A stretch of DNA of 64,000 bases, taken from the NCBI GenBank assembly GCA_964036195.1, contig OZ038453.1, forward strand, positions 21,166,352 to 21,230,351. Direction: 5' to 3'. The position numbers and the translations under genes are program-made. Shown here piece after piece: positions 1 to 12,109 of the stretch. Origin of the DNA: Sphaerolaimus hirsutus (Eukaryota; Nematoda; Chromadorea; Monhysterida; Sphaerolaimidae). The notes under the pieces are model-generated. The model had not been told where the DNA came from and searched no databases. It worked only from the letters and a program-made list of their open reading frames with translations. Position 1 is the stretch's first letter, and every line of letters starts with the position of its first letter.

Positions 1-423
1 AGGATTTTTGAGCGGGGGGGGCTGCTTGTTTACGGAGGCCGGCGAGGGGGGGGGCTCAGCCCCCCCCCCCCCTAAAATTTTAGCTACATAGTGGCGGAAT
101 GGCGCCATGGCGCTGGCGCCATTAGTACGCGCCACGCCATGACGCCATTGGCGTTGGCGTCAGCGCCATGGAATGCTGTATATGTATGTAAATATACATA
201 CAAAACAGCAAAAAAACACAACATTGAATGTATTTACAATGATTTGTGGCCACATGGAGCAAATCCGATGATAATACCTTATGTCTGGTGAAGAATGCGC
301 GCTTGCGCGCAAAATTTTTTACGCTGACGTTGAAAAAGTCGCATTTTCCGGTCACTTTTTGGTCTCGCCCCGGGAGGGGGGGGGCTGCAGCCCCCCCCGC
401 CCCCCCCCCTGGATACGGCCCTG
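1..423. mobile_element. hAT-type MITE, CAGGGACGTAGCCAGG family (left end cut)
   Basis: Begins inside the terminus seen whole elsewhere (AGGATTTTTGAGCG then a G run) and ends CCTGGATACGGCCCTG. The interior has GGCGCCATGG-type repeats and long G/C homopolymers, as in the copies at 7554-8019 and 21575-22155. Confidence 0.7.
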
Positions 424-424
424 G

Positions 425-592
425 TTTCGAGTTCCGGGTTCTTCAACACAACGCTAGTGAACATTCAGCTAGTGTTGTGTTGAAGAACCCGGAACTCGAA
501 ACCCGATATCGGGTCGATCAACCCAACGCTACTTCGCTGTTTGGCCATTGTTCCATAACAAAGTGTGCGGAACAATTGAACAGCGAAGTAGC
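425..592. repeat. Two adjacent hairpins
   Basis: Positions 425-503 form a near-perfect inverted repeat with arms of about 33 bp (TCGAGTTCCGGGTTCTTC and its complement). Positions 528-592 form a second with arms GCTACTTCGCTGTT / AACAGCGAAGTAGC. They lie between two transposons and may be a foldback MITE. Confidence 0.7.
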
Positions 593-672
593 ATGCACAT
601 TGCACACATCTGGGGCACTGTAAATGGACATTCAGGTGGTGTGAATCTGGGTAGTTGGGGGTGGGAATCGAT

Positions 673-1052
673 TACCGTATTACCTCGAAATACCCCCAGG
701 GGGTTTATTATTTCGCCAGCAAAATTCCAGGGGGGGGTAATTCTAGGGGTGGGGTTTCGAGGGGGGGTCTATTATTTCGCCAGCAATTTTCGGAAATTCC
801 CCATACGCAGACGTAGAAAAATTGAACAATCACATAGATTTAGATGTGTTTATAGGCATATATTACTGTATACATATACACAAAAACCATTCCCTAACGT
901 CACTTAATCATCAGTTTAAACGTGTGTTCTGCATAGTACAGATCACAAACTGCGTTATTTGTCATGTACGTTCACGTTACACTCAATTTTAGGGGGGGGG
1001 GGTATTTCGAGGGGGGTTAATTCAATGGGGGGAAATTCGAGGTAATACGGTA
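673..1052. mobile_element. TACCGTATTTC-family MITE, C/G-tract type
   Basis: Starts ACCGTATTACCTCGAAATA and ends with its complement (CGAGGTAATACGG). It has paired motifs TTATTTCGCCAGCAA and long G runs. One of more than ten copies in the window. Confidence 0.75.
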
Positions 1053-1283
1053 TATAGGATTATTATCGACCATCAAATTGTAACGTAGCTCATTTTCCCA
1101 TTGTTTTCATGACCATTGTCAGCCAGCCGATGCCGCCGTTTGTTGTTTGCTGCGGGGGAGAAGGAGGGGGTGATTGAAAACACCGAATTTTTGTTGCGAC
1201 AGTAAGCGGTAAGCGTGTGCTGCTCGCCCCCCCCCCCGGGCCGCGCTTGGTAACATGACACTTGTGCGGACTGCGGGGGGGGG

Positions 1284-1860
1284 GGATACCTAGCCCATCC
1301 CGCACATATGCCCATCATGCATTTGTGCCCATTCCGCATCATGGCCCATCCCGCAAGTTGCATCACCTGTGTGCGGGATGGGCAAAAATGCGGAATGGGC
1401 TTTTTTGCGGAATGCTACACTGTAATATCACAGTAAGATCTGAGATCAGTTTATACTAGCGACAAATATTTGTGCTAGTGTTGTGAAAAGCGACTCGGGT
1501 ACCGGTGCCCAACGCTATTTGGGGGAGGGGAATGGAGGTTAGATACATGGTGATTGTTGTATTGCGGCAAAAACAAAGGGCTATGTATTGTTTGCATTGT
1601 TTTCTGCCCTTTGTGTTTGCCGCACTGCGCACACGTCGTCCGTAGACACCCCCCTGTCTACACACCCGCCGCTCGTCGATAATCCCCTGCCCGCAGGTAT
1701 TGTAAACCCGGTCGTAATGTAAAACCGGCCGGAATGTTGCCCGGCCGGAATGTAGCATCCCCTACATTACGGCCAGGCTTTCATTACGGCCGGGTGGGAA
1801 TACATTACGGCCAGGCTTTCATTACGGCCGGGTTTTCATTACGGCGAGGCCCCCGTCTTA
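1284..1860. repeat. Intergenic/intronic repeats: CCCATTCCGCA and CATTACGGCC units
   Basis: Positions 1284-1420 hold inverted copies of GCCCATTCCGCA/TGCGGAATGGGC; positions 1700-1850 hold direct and inverted copies of CATTACGGCCGGG and CATTACGGCCAGG. No coding exon recognised here, although this is inside the Ena gene span. Confidence 0.6.
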
Positions 1861-1889
1861 AAAAAGTATCATAAGAAAAAAATACTTAC

Positions 1890-4800
1890 GGCTTCGACAG
1901 GGGTACATTTGGTTGGCCAGCATTCGCAGGCGCGCTAGCAGACCCAACGGCACCAGAATCTGGGGGCATTTTGTTATTTTTATTTTCTGTATTCAAACAC
2001 AAATAAAATATAATTCAAAACAAAAGTAATGCGTGTACTATTTATTTACTTATCACCAATCTACATTGAATATTTATATTATCCAAACAGACACAATAAA
2101 TGGCAACTTCGTGCTAGCTCATATAACCTTTTTTAAGTTTTACTAAATTGAAAATAAGTGAAACCCAGCTCCAATCCTCAAAAAACCGATAAGGCCAATA
2201 AATGGACCCCCCCCCCCCCCCCCAAAAAAAAAAAAACAACAACAACAAAAAACAACAACAACACACAACAAAAAAAACAACAACAACCACACACTCGATG
2301 TATTCGAACTAGCGGCGTCTGCAATGTGTCTTCTGCGCGCTAACGCTGCAGCCATTTCACTTAGCACTGACTGTTGACTGTTTTGAGTAGCCCCTCCGCT
2401 GGTGAGACTGGCTGCGCGGGGGGGGGGGGGTATTTTGTAATTTGAAATTGTTTTTTTTTGGGGGGAGTGAAATATTTGGGGGGTTTCGACTAGGATTTCT
2501 ATCAAGGCGAACTTCACAAAGAACATAAATCCGAACACCAAATGGTTTTAGGGATGGTGAAAAAGTTTTTTTATGACGATCGGGTTTTTTTGAAAAACGT
2601 TGACGTTTTAAAAAAATTCAAAACGCTAGGCATCCCTCCCTAGCCGGTCACGAGTTTTCTGGGTAATCAAAATTTTGCTAGTTACTATATGCAACTATAT
2701 ATATAAAAATTTTACGCGTCTTTTTACTGAGTCGAATCACCATTTTTGCATTTGTCAAAATTAAAGAATTAAAATAATTTTTGCCTTCAAACCGCTCATT
2801 CATAAGAAACACCCCATTCTCACTACCCCCAAACCAACCGCTTCTCTGACTCTGCTGTGTCTGCAAAAGGGGTCCTTTTCGATTGAGCGGGGTTTCATTT
2901 TTAGCGGCGCCTTGCAGCATGGCCACGGGCGGGGGTGGGGGTACAGCTGCGGGGGGTGCTGGCACGCTGCCAGCATCACTTCTCACGGTAGAAGTGGTTT
3001 GGAGTGGGGGTGCTGGCACGCTGCCAGCGCCACCCCCTGCTGTATGGTTACTTTGGGGTGGGGGTGCTGCGGCTACAACTGGAAGGGGTGATGTGATACG
3101 TGATTAGTGATTTGTGTTGCACACAGATGGTGTATGAGATTCAAAACGCATTGGCATTGATTCATGAATGGCGCAAATCCCAAGAACTCAATTATACTTC
3201 GTAGACTTCAGTTTAACTGAAGTAGACTTCAGCTGGTGGACCCACACGCACTAGTTGACATCGCAATTCGGGTCAACTGAATGTCAACTAAATAACATAA
3301 AAAATTAAAAGCATCACCCTTAACAGAAACAATGAAAATTAAGTGTCGCGGTATAAATTTCAACTATGGTCTATCACATAGGAAAGTTGAAATTACAAAA
3401 TATCTAGTTGACATTCAGTTGACACGAATTTCGGTGTAACTAGTGTGAGTTAGCCCTTCTTCATGAGTTCACCACGCAGTTTACAGTTCTAATTCAACCT
3501 TAACACAAGATAACAGGGCTCAAAACTAGTGATGTTAAAGGCACCGGGAAAAATGGCACCGCACAGCACCGGCACCTTTGCCAACGCATGAAAAGGGCAC
3601 CTGGCACCCTGGGGCACCGGCCAGAAAATGGCACCGCACCGCACCGGCACCGGTGCCTTTTGGAAAAAATGGCACCGGCACCGAAGGGCACCGGCGGGTT
3701 GCCGGTGCTAGCACCGAAAGGCACCGCACCGGGCTGGAATTTCTGAAGTAAATATCGGGCAGTTTCTCAGTAGTTTCACCTTTGGAAGTGCATATTTCCA
3801 TGAATTTTCAACCGATTTTGATGGTTGAGCACTTAAAATGATCAGAATGATGTGGCAATCACTTTTATGAAGCAATTACAATGATTACAAATGAAAGATA
3901 AAATATTTTATTTACTACAATGTCCATAGCCACTATTGTCTACTGATCGGAGTCGTTGCTGTACAGAGAATGGAACTATCTCTGTCATAAACTGACAACA
4001 AATTTTGAACAAAAAAGTAAGATAAATATAAAATATAAAAATGATAAAAATTCAACAAAATTTTAAATTCGCTCATCAGATCATGTATCGGGTATAATGA
4101 ATTTCACAGTAGGTATATTTATTTGATGGGGGTTTACAAAATAGGCAAAAACGGTTGGGTAAATATATCGCTGTTTTTTGAAATATGAATAAGCACATAC
4201 TATGGACAAAATTGCACAGCACATGAAGCCTTGGCCGGTGCCTTTCCCGGTGCTTTTTACTTTGCCCTGGTGCTAGCACCTTTGGCACCGGCAAAAAATG
4301 GCACCGCACCGCACCGGCACCGGTGCTATTCTGAAAAAAATGGCACCGGCACCGGCATGGCACCCCTGAAGATTGCAATGGCACCGCACCAGCACCGGTG
4401 CTGGTGCCCTTCGGTGCCCAGCACCGGTGCCCCGGTGCCTTTACATCACTACTCAAAACTCACCGGTGGTACACTGCGATGCATTGGAACTAATAACTGC
4501 GTATTGTTCAGCGGATTGTTGCTGTGCGAAATCGGCGGCGCTCGTGTGCTGTTGACCGAATGAAGATTTCCTGCGAATTAAGAACAGTTGATACTAGGGT
4601 ACAAACGGGATTGACTTTTCGGGATCGGGATTGGGAGTTTTCGGGATCGGGATCGGTAATGAAGACATTTTCTGGTATTTTCTGGCATTTTCGGGATTAT
4701 GGTTTTGGGATTTTGGAGAAAGATCTGGTATTCAGATTTTCTCTGATTTATCACGAAAAAGCGCTAAAACACGTAAAAACATGCCTAAATGCCACAGAAA

Positions 4801-7800
4801 GTAAAGTGGCGTAAAGTTCACGCTGGCGGTTTATATTCACATTTTTAGTGCAAAAAAGGCATTTAACGTATGTAGCGAATTTCCCCGGGATCGGGATTGG
4901 GGTCACGGAATCGGGATTTGAAAAATTTCGGGATCGGGACCGGAATCGGGACGGGACTGCAACATCCCGAATTTTTCGGGACTCGGGATCTGGATCGAAA
5001 TCCCGTGTGAACCCTACTCACTACACTACAACAAAAACGCAGACCAACCTGCCCTGTTCTTGAACCACTGCCGCACAATGTTGCATATGCGGCGCGCTGT
5101 GCACGTGCGACAAGATGCTCGCACTCGCGCCTTCGTTGTCCACTGAGGGCACTGCAATTGGGGAATATTTGTCGCGGGATCGATGTTTGGGTGAATTTAA
5201 AGAGACGTTGGAAACAGCGATAATGTCGGGAGATTTATATTTTAAAATAATAAGAAAATATTTTAAAAGATATTATATTGATTTATATATTTTTCAGAGA
5301 GATTTTAAAATACTATAAATATCGCATTTATATTTCTCTCGTTTTCTCTACGTTTTTTTCAGAAAGATTTTATTTTATTTTTGAGAGATTTTCTGACATT
5401 ATATTTAATTATATTTTCTACAAACACACATTTTTGAAAAGACCCTTCACACGCTCAAACAAACCGTATTCACTCTGCGGTACATTGTGTTGCGGCTGCG
5501 CGAGCACAACTTCATTCTGACCGGTGCGTTTCCGCCGCTGCAGACACTCCAGAGCGGATTGTAACGCCTGCGACGGAAATTAATCTCGAACTTTTCTAAA
5601 AATGCTTTTTTTAAATACCGTATTTGCTTGAATAATTCCCCCTTGAATAACCATGACGAGTGAGGAAAAAATTCCCCACTTCAAGGCATATGATCAGTTT
5701 TTTGACCCAATTTGACGTGAATGACATGTTATTGTGTTAATAAAGTATATTTTGTCAAATCAATTGATGGAAACATGCTTTAAAATTTTGACGAAATAAT
5801 AATTCCCCTTCCCACGACTAGGGTTCAAACGGGATCCCGATCCCGATCCCGGATCCCGTGAAATTCCGGGATTTAGCAGTCCCGATCCCGATCCCGAACC
5901 TTTCAAATCCCGATCCCGAGAAACTCCAAAGTCCGGGATCCCGATCCCGGAAAAATTAGTGGTAATTATCAAACACGAAAAAACGACATTTTGGCATGCA
6001 AAAATGTGAACGCAAACCCCCAGCGTTCATTTTATGCCACGTTTCTGGCATCCAACAGTGTTTTTAGACCTTTATGAACAACTGTGGATGCCAAAACATT
6101 GGCCAAAATCTCTATCCCAAGACCCAAATCCCGATCCCGAAAAAATGCCAATCCCGATCCCGATCCCGATCCCGTGACCCCAATCCCGGCCAATCCCGAT
6201 CCCGATCCCGAAATCTCAAAAAACCAATCCCGATCCCGATCCCGAAAAGTCAATCCCGTTTGAACCCTACCCACGACTCCCGCCTCGAACACCCGCCCCC
6301 CAAAAAAGTCTGACGAAATAAAAATTCCCCGGGGGAATTATTCGAGCAAAAACGGTAGGCAAAATAATTTTACACAAAAATTCGAACCTCGGCAAAACTG
6401 TCCGCGTCTGGATGGGAAGCGAAATTCAAGCCGAAAACTTGTTTCCTATCTCGCCACTGATGGAATGTATTGGTTGCGCGGTTGTATTTCAGTGAGGCGG
6501 ATAGAGTCATGTTCAGGACAACCTGGACAAGTAGAAATGGGGTGTTTTAGTGTCAATTTTGCTTGGCGTCAGGGGTAGGAGGGTTGGGTGGTAACCCCCC
6601 CCCCCAAATCGCCCAGCTTATATATCTATCTATGTCGGGGCAGCCACTCAGCTATAAATCTTTTTCGGAGGCTTTTCCGGATTTTTTTTGGCTACTGTCC
6701 CCTGAACCCCCCCCCAAAAAAAAATCGGTCAGCTATCTAGCCATCTGGAGCGATTTACAAGAAACTCCACCTAATTTTTGATCAATATCCCCAATTTTAT
6801 ATAGTTTTATAGATTTTCAAAATCTTGTTCAAAGTATGTTTAAGCTATTTTGAACCTATTTTAGCAAATGCAAACTAGAATCTTAAAATTATCAGAAATT
6901 GGTTAGCCTAAAGAGCTTGACACTTGATAATTCTCGAACAATCATTTATATTTCAGTTTGCAATCTAGTGATGTATCTGCTGCACCTCTAATTAGCAGCG
7001 CACCAAAATTGACTTCCAAATCTGAAACGACAAAACTATCAACGACAAAAAAAACGCAAAAACACACCCAAGCGCAAACACCAAAAACTCACCTGTTTGT
7101 CGCTAATCGTAGTAGCAACAATGCGACAAACGCCATCGGTTTGATTCTGCAGTAATCTCACTCTGGCGACAGTTTGTTGTTGACCGCTGGCGTCAGGGGT
7201 CATGGCACCGGCGCCGGGGACTTCCTGGGAAATTGGGGGGGGGGGTGGTTGGATTGAAAATCGGCTATTATTGTATTGAAATGCTTATGGGGGGTTGGGG
7301 GTTTGGGCGGTTGTGTGGGGTTGCGGTTTACCCCTTCCACAGATCGCCCAGCTATCTAAATATCACCGAGGCAAATATTTTGGCTAGTTTCATGTTAACC
7401 ACCACCCCCATCACTCACATTTCTAGGTATCCGGAGCTATTTTTGAGAAATCTTGCACCAATTTTTGCTCAAAATCGCTCAAAAAATTTCAGCAGAAATT
7501 TGCACACGAAAAAACCCTGCAGAGAAGGTAACAGCGCAAAAATAGACTCCGCCCAAGGACGCAGCCAGGGGGGGGCGGGGGGGGCGGCCGCCCCCCCTTC
7601 CCGAGCCGGACCAAAGAATGCACTTTCGGAAGACGATTTTGTCGACAGTTTGAAAAATCTTTGCGCGCAAGCGCGCATTTTCCCTTCACAACATATACTT
7701 TTGGCTGACCGGTCTCCGCGGCCTCAAAGCCAGTGAAAATGGACTGAATTCGTGTCCATGTCGTTCTATATGCCTGTAAAATACAGACGTATATTGCTGT

Positions 7801-8234
7801 TTGGGCACCAATGCCAACGCCAGTGGCGCCATGGCGTGGCGCCTACAAATGGCGCCAGCGCCATGGCGTGGCGCCTACGAATGGCGCCAGCGCCAGGGCG
7901 CCATTCCCCCACTACAGGGGTAAAATTTTAGGGGGGGGGGCGCCCCCCCCCCCCCCGTTCGCCGGGCTCCGTATACAATCCGCCCCCCCCCCCGCTCAAA
8001 AATCCTGGCTACGTCCCTGACTCCGCCCACTAAAAGTAAATGCGACAACCCCTAGCCACACAATTTTCACCACGCAATTCAACTCTCGCAACCCCCCGTG
8101 CATACGCAAATGCAACCCCCCAGCCAACCTCATTGACGCCAGTAATGGGCATGCAAGGGGTCCACCTTCTATTCGCGTCATCGTAACGCATGGCGCTAGC
8201 GCGCACGTAGCACAAAGTTACTTCGTCGCTAACG
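1890..8234 (-). CDS. Ena: Ena/VASP family actin regulator (partial, multi-exon)
   Basis: Promotes actin filament elongation at leading edges and adhesions. Exons (complement, 5' to 3'): 8129-8234, 7093-7146, 6388-6522, 5465-5567, 5049-5151, 4464-4570, 2827-3078, 2295-2411, 1890-1959; splice phases agree at every join. The EVH1 domain is visible as YDDANRRW, then VVLNMTLSASLKYN, then FHQWRDRKQVFGLNFAS. A Gln/Ala-rich linker follows, then a proline-rich exon (PPPPP, profilin/SH3 type), then SEMAAALARRRHIAD, matching the Ena/VASP LARRRxIA block. Not located: the first coding exon, the EVH1 strand usually reading GFSKVxIYHH (expected between 7146 and 8129; phases allow a 0-0 micro-exon), and the C-terminal tetramerisation coiled coil, expected left of position 1. 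Exon 1890-1959 ends in phase 2 at a GTAAGT donor, so the gene continues. Introns are packed with MITEs. Family call is firm; individual exon edges are inference. Confidence 0.86.
2195..2290. repeat. Low-complexity C/A tract
   Basis: A run of C, then A, then CAACAACAA-like repeats, immediately 3' (on the minus strand) of the Ena exon carrying the LARRR motif. It translates to a false Cys/Phe/Gly-rich frame. Confidence 0.9.
3237..3460. mobile_element. CACACACTAGTTGAC-family MITE (long form)
   Basis: Ends with ACTAGTTGACATCGC and its complement. The interior shows the shared signature of this subfamily (AACAGAAACAATGAAAAT, TATCACATAGGA). In an Ena intron. Confidence 0.75.
3527..4451. mobile_element. 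hAT-type MITE with GGCACC hexamer arrays
   Basis: Termini TAGTGATGTTAAAGGCACC / GGTGCCTTTACATCACTA, flanked by exact 8-bp TSDs CTCAAAAC (3519-3526 and 4452-4459). Both subterminal regions are arrays of GGCACC and its complement (about 200 bp each). The right TSD lies within the splice donor of the Ena exon at 4464. Confidence 0.88.
4595..5016. mobile_element. hAT-type MITE with ATCCCG hexamer arrays (degenerate copy)
   Basis: Terminus TAGGGTACAAACGGGATT and its counterpart CCGTGTGAACCCTA, with CGGGAT repeats at both ends. The 8-bp TSD is not preserved, so this is an older copy. Confidence 0.75.
5616..6357. mobile_element. TACCGTATTTG-family MITE, nested host element
   Basis: Left end TACCGTATTTGCTTGAATAA, right end TTATTCGAGCAAAAACGGTA. 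It is interrupted by the hAT MITE at 5819-6269, whose TSD lies inside it. Confidence 0.75.
5819..6269. mobile_element. hAT-type MITE with ATCCCG hexamer arrays
   Basis: TAGGGTTCAAACGGGATCCC to GTTTGAACCCTA with exact TSD CCCACGAC (5811-5818, 6270-6277). The left arm is an ATCCCG array. The core has the conserved motifs of this family (GGCATCCAACAGTGTTTTTA, TTTTGCATGC). Confidence 0.9.
6555..6790. repeat. GATAGATA-motif repeat element
   Basis: Contains TATCTATCTATG, GCCCAGCTATCTA-like motifs and C runs. Related stretches occur at 7185-7470, 10800-10970, 16680-16770, 24310-24640, 40310-41090 and 41860-42294. Borders unclear for this copy. Confidence 0.5.
7554..8019. mobile_element. hAT-type MITE, CAGGGACGTAGCCAGG family
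   Basis: Starts CAAGGACGCAGCCAGG, ends CCTGGCTACGTCCCTG, with exact 8-bp TSD ACTCCGCC (7546-7553 and 8020-8027). Internal GCGCCATGGCG units and C/G runs. In the Ena intron that separates EVH1 exons. Confidence 0.85.
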
Positions 8235-8361
8235 CTGCGAATGGAAAAGAAGTGAGATTTGGCACAGTGCCAAAGTGTTTTAGGTGGGTTGTTTTGGGCA
8301 GACTCTCCGTTACGGTAAAGGGCTGAGTAATTCGTGGCAGTACCTAGGCAGATTTTACCGG

Positions 8362-8877
8362 TAGGGTTCAGACGGGATCGACTTTGTGGGATCGGGACTT
8401 TGAATTTTCTTGATTGGGATCGGGGTAGATTTTGCTTTCGGGACTTGCGGGATCCTAATTTGGGCCACAGTTGCGGTATTGACAGTTTTTATCTAACTTT
8501 ATCACAAAAAAGGTCTCAACACAGACCTGAATGCCAGAAAAGTGGTATAAAAGCACACAGGACGCTTCGGTTGACATTTCTCAGTGCTAAGTTACTTTTT
8601 CATTTCCACTAATTTTTGGGCCCACACACGCTAGTTGACATCGACACCAAATGTCAACTGGTGCCGATCCCGATTCAAAGCTTGTTAACGAGCCGACGAA
8701 CGACGTTCAAACCCAAGCTTTGAATTGGGATCGGAACCAGTTGACATTTGGTGTCGATGTCAACTAGCGTGTATGGGGCCTTTTCGGGATCGGGGTTACG
8801 GGCTCAATTTTCGGAATCGGGACAGTTGTATCGCGATTCGGAAATAATCCGGAATCGGAATACCGTTTGAACCCGGT
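8362..8877. mobile_element. hAT-type MITE (ATCCCG family), old, with nested hairpin MITE
   Basis: Left end TAGGGTTCAGACGGGATCG, right end CCGTTTGAACCC. The hexamer arrays are eroded. The hairpin at 8618-8780 is inserted inside. Confidence 0.7.
8618..8780. mobile_element. Hairpin MITE, GTTGACATCGACACC subfamily
   Basis: Nearly perfect foldback: arms run CACACGCTAGTTGACATCG, ACACCAAATGTCAACTG, then CCGATCCC and CAAAGCTTG, around a short loop containing GACGAGCC. Same structure at 33811-33972 and 49091-49266. Confidence 0.85.
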
Positions 8878-8880
8878 TGA

Positions 8881-11800
8881 TTCAAAATAAGTGACAAACC
8901 TCATGGCTGAACGATAGGCGACAAAACGTTGTAGTCCCAACCGCCGACGCCAAGTTTCCAACAAAACTGTGCGCAAATTCAACTTTTGTCAACTGCAAAC
9001 TTGTGTTTATAGAGTTCAAATGTCGCGTGCGATACTGCAATGTGTTAGTGAGTACGCAAAGTTCCGGCGCGAATCGATTTGCACGTGCAGATTTGGGACG
9101 GTACAAAGCTGTGTGACGGCCCAACGCACACTGCAAAGTGACACCGGCGGTTCGGACATTTTTAATTTCCGCCCGGGCGGAATTGTAAAGTAGTTCGGAC
9201 GATTTTATTGGCGCACCGCACACTGAAATTTTGCGTTCGGCGTTCGAACGTTTTTGCACGCCGAACTACAAACGCTGAAATCAAAATCTAATGAACACAG
9301 CGTTTTTGAAGCGTTTACTGTTTTACTCAAACGAATAGTAACGGCTGCAAAAATGGCAGCGGAAATTATAGAGGTCGTGATAGGTGGGGAAAGCGACTAC
9401 TCTCGATTTCAATTTTACTTACTTTTACATCTTCCTAGATACAAAATTTAAAACAATTACGAATTTTACGTTTTCCCCGAGTAATAACACTGATATTTAC
9501 GTTTACTCACCGTTTACGCAGCGTAAAAGTTAAAAAAATTACTTTACGTTTTCTGTACACATGGGCGAGAAAACAAAACAAAATACTTTACGTTTACGTT
9601 ACTTTGAAAAAAGTTCAGTACTTTCAACAACTCTGCACGCGGTATATCACTGAATAACCACGGCAATGGAACGGCAGCATTTCCCAGGCACGGGGGTATC
9701 TTGAATTTTGACACTTCGGGGGTTGGTTAGATAGCAAATCGCTGATACGGGGTGATAAATAGATGAAAAAATGGTGAGGGGTGTTTGCGGGAGTTTAATA
9801 TATCGGCTTTTTCAAGTTGTAGAGGGAAGAAAAGTTAGGAAAATTGCAAAAAAATGGAAACAGCTAGCCGCTAGCAGCGGCGTTTTTTCTTCTTTTTTTT
9901 GGGGGGGGGGTATTCATCCGAGACCGCGTTTCCCAGGGGGTTTTTTTTGCACGTGCACATCGATTCCCACCTTGCGTAGCATTCTTGCAACCAATCATTA
10001 TTTTAGTATAGGCTAAACTTCTAATTTTCAAAAACACAAAAACTAAGCCAAATAATTCATTTCGAAACAATATTTTTTTACAAATTTACAAGAGCACTTG
10101 TGAAGTGAGATCTACCCATTAAATATTTTTCTGCGTGTTGAAAATGGACGTGTTTCTCAGAGGAAATTAATAAATTATGACATTTTCATAATCAGAGTAG
10201 CAAGTTAGGTGACTATAAATACAAGTAAAGTAATAAATTTACAAGGTTCAAAAATACATAAAATGGTAACAGATTTTTGTATTTATGAATTCGTATTGTA
10301 AAAAACATAGGCAAGCCATATCATATCAGGTTATATAAAGTGCAGTCAAAAGCAAACCAGATAGTGACAAAAGACCTTAAATATTTACGTAAATATGATA
10401 AACATAAATACTGAACCCAATTTTTTGAAAAATAAAATCTAATGTGTGAGCAAACTCATACATCTGCGTTTATTCATCAGCACAAAATTTGCAAATTCAA
10501 AAATGTGCAGTGAACGGAAACCGGGAAAATTTGCAAATTTTGTAATTTCGACAACAACAAAAAATTCACTCCTGTCCCTGTGAACTTTTACAGTTTATGT
10601 TTCACACGCAGGTGTAGGAGCTTGTACCGCTAATAACGGCAGTGCACTATTCCGCATGTAAACCCATCCCGCATGTTGACCCGGAACACATTTATTTATA
10701 CCTGGCATGTTGAAAATAGGTAATACAAACACATGACCTAGTTATTTTGAAGGTGAAAATCTATAAGAAGTAGGAAAATTAGGAATTTTAGTGAAAGTTA
10801 GGGTAAAATTGCTCAAAAGCGCTCCAGATAGCTAGATAGCTAGGCAATTTGCGGGTGTGGGGGTGTTCAAGGGAATGTAGCCAAAAAAATTTGCGCCAGG
10901 GATAGATAGATAGCTGGGCGGTTTGGAGTGGTGTTACCCACCCCCCTTTCTTACCCCTGCAGGCATAATGTGTCTATAATGGGTCTACATGCGGAATGGG
11001 CTTTGATGCGACATGGGCCCTAGCCTAACTAGTTATGCGACGTAATTATATTTAAGAATGTCACAAACGATAAGAATATTGCGCAGATTTCAATCTAGAT
11101 GAATCTATTAAATTTTACAATTGCACCATCAGAAAAATCTCTCAAAAACCCCTTGCATTATAGGCTCACATAACAAATATATTATTTAATGTAGAAAATT
11201 GTTCCTAGGACACTGAAAATGTTAACCGGGCAGAAAAAAAATACAATTTTGGGGTAATTTGTGCAACTACAATAGAAATAAATAGTAGACAAGAAATCGA
11301 TATAGAAAAAACTGTCGAACCATCAAAAAAATCTGCGCAAAATTTGCCCTGCAGTAATCCCCAAAAATCAATGTCAAAACTTACGAAAATACCAAAGGCA
11401 AGGGTTGGAACGATGTGTATTCCCATGTACACACTATATAAACAATTTATAAATGTATCCAAATTACACAGAAAGTATCGAATATTCATTGTCCCCTCAC
11501 ACGCTAGTTGACGGCTGAAATAACGGTAACTGATAAATCTATTTTGAAAACCAGAATGAATCATTACCGATCTCCGTGAATAGTAGTTGACAGGCTCCTC
11601 ATTCCAGTAAACTCAAATGCGTCCAAAGCTGATTTGAGTTTCCAAATTCTCGTCCGCAAACTAGCGCATGTGGGGACAATTAGGGCTTCAGCATTTACCG
11701 TACCGTACAGGGAATTTGGAAAATTTACAGTAACATTTACCGAAATTTTACAAAGCCGTACCGTACCGTTTGCCACCCTAGGGCCAACACACACTAGTTG

Positions 11801-12109
11801 ACACCAAAATTCGCGTCTACTAAACTTTGGTTACGTGATTTAATCTTTCCTAAGTGATAGAGCCTAGTTAATGTTATATAAATATTGACACAATTTTCAC
11901 TGCTTATATTAACAGAGCATAATTAATTTTATATAGTAACACAATTTTCACTGCTTATGTTAAGTGTTTTTCCATGTACCCAGTTGACATTCAGTTGACA
12001 TCTACTCACAATGTCAACCAACTAGCATGTATGGGCCCTCAAACAACTCAAACATCAACACCCAACTCAACTCAACTCACACCGTCCCAACCCCCTCCAA
12101 CCCCCCAAC
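8881..12109. other. Interval between Ena 5' exons and the zinc-finger gene
   Basis: No convincing coding exon. The first Ena coding exon and promoter should lie here on the minus strand. Holds a fragment of a CAGAGTTGTT hAT element (about 9340-9637), an AT-rich low-repeat stretch (10020-10600), a CCGCATG repeat with a nested GATAGATA element (10650-11015), and two TAGTTGAC MITEs (11491-11678, 11783-12036). Confidence 0.6.
11783..12036. mobile_element. CACACACTAGTTGAC-family MITE (long form)
   Basis: Ends CACACACTAGTTGACACC and its complement near 12030. The interior repeats a TATAxxxACACAATTTTCACTG block twice. Sits directly 3' of the zinc-finger gene stop. Confidence 0.75.

Noticed and set aside
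3527-4451. GGCACC arrays as a coding Ala/Gly/Pro-repeat protein
   Set aside because: The arrays are inverted around a non-coding core and bounded by an 8-bp TSD, which fits a hAT MITE.
7093-7146. Frame reading MAFVALLLLRLAT as a signal-peptide start
   Set aside because: The same DNA in the adjacent frame encodes the EVH1 segment GVCRIVATTISDKQ, with matching phases on both sides.
8882-9259. Minus-strand ORF of 125 codons
   Set aside because: Composition is unlike the real exons, no domain is visible, and it overlaps transposon-rich DNA upstream of Ena.
11205-11564. Minus-strand ORF of 119 codons with hydrophobic stretches
   Set aside because: AT-rich DNA gives Phe/Ile/Leu-rich frames by chance; the frame ends inside a TAGTTGAC MITE.
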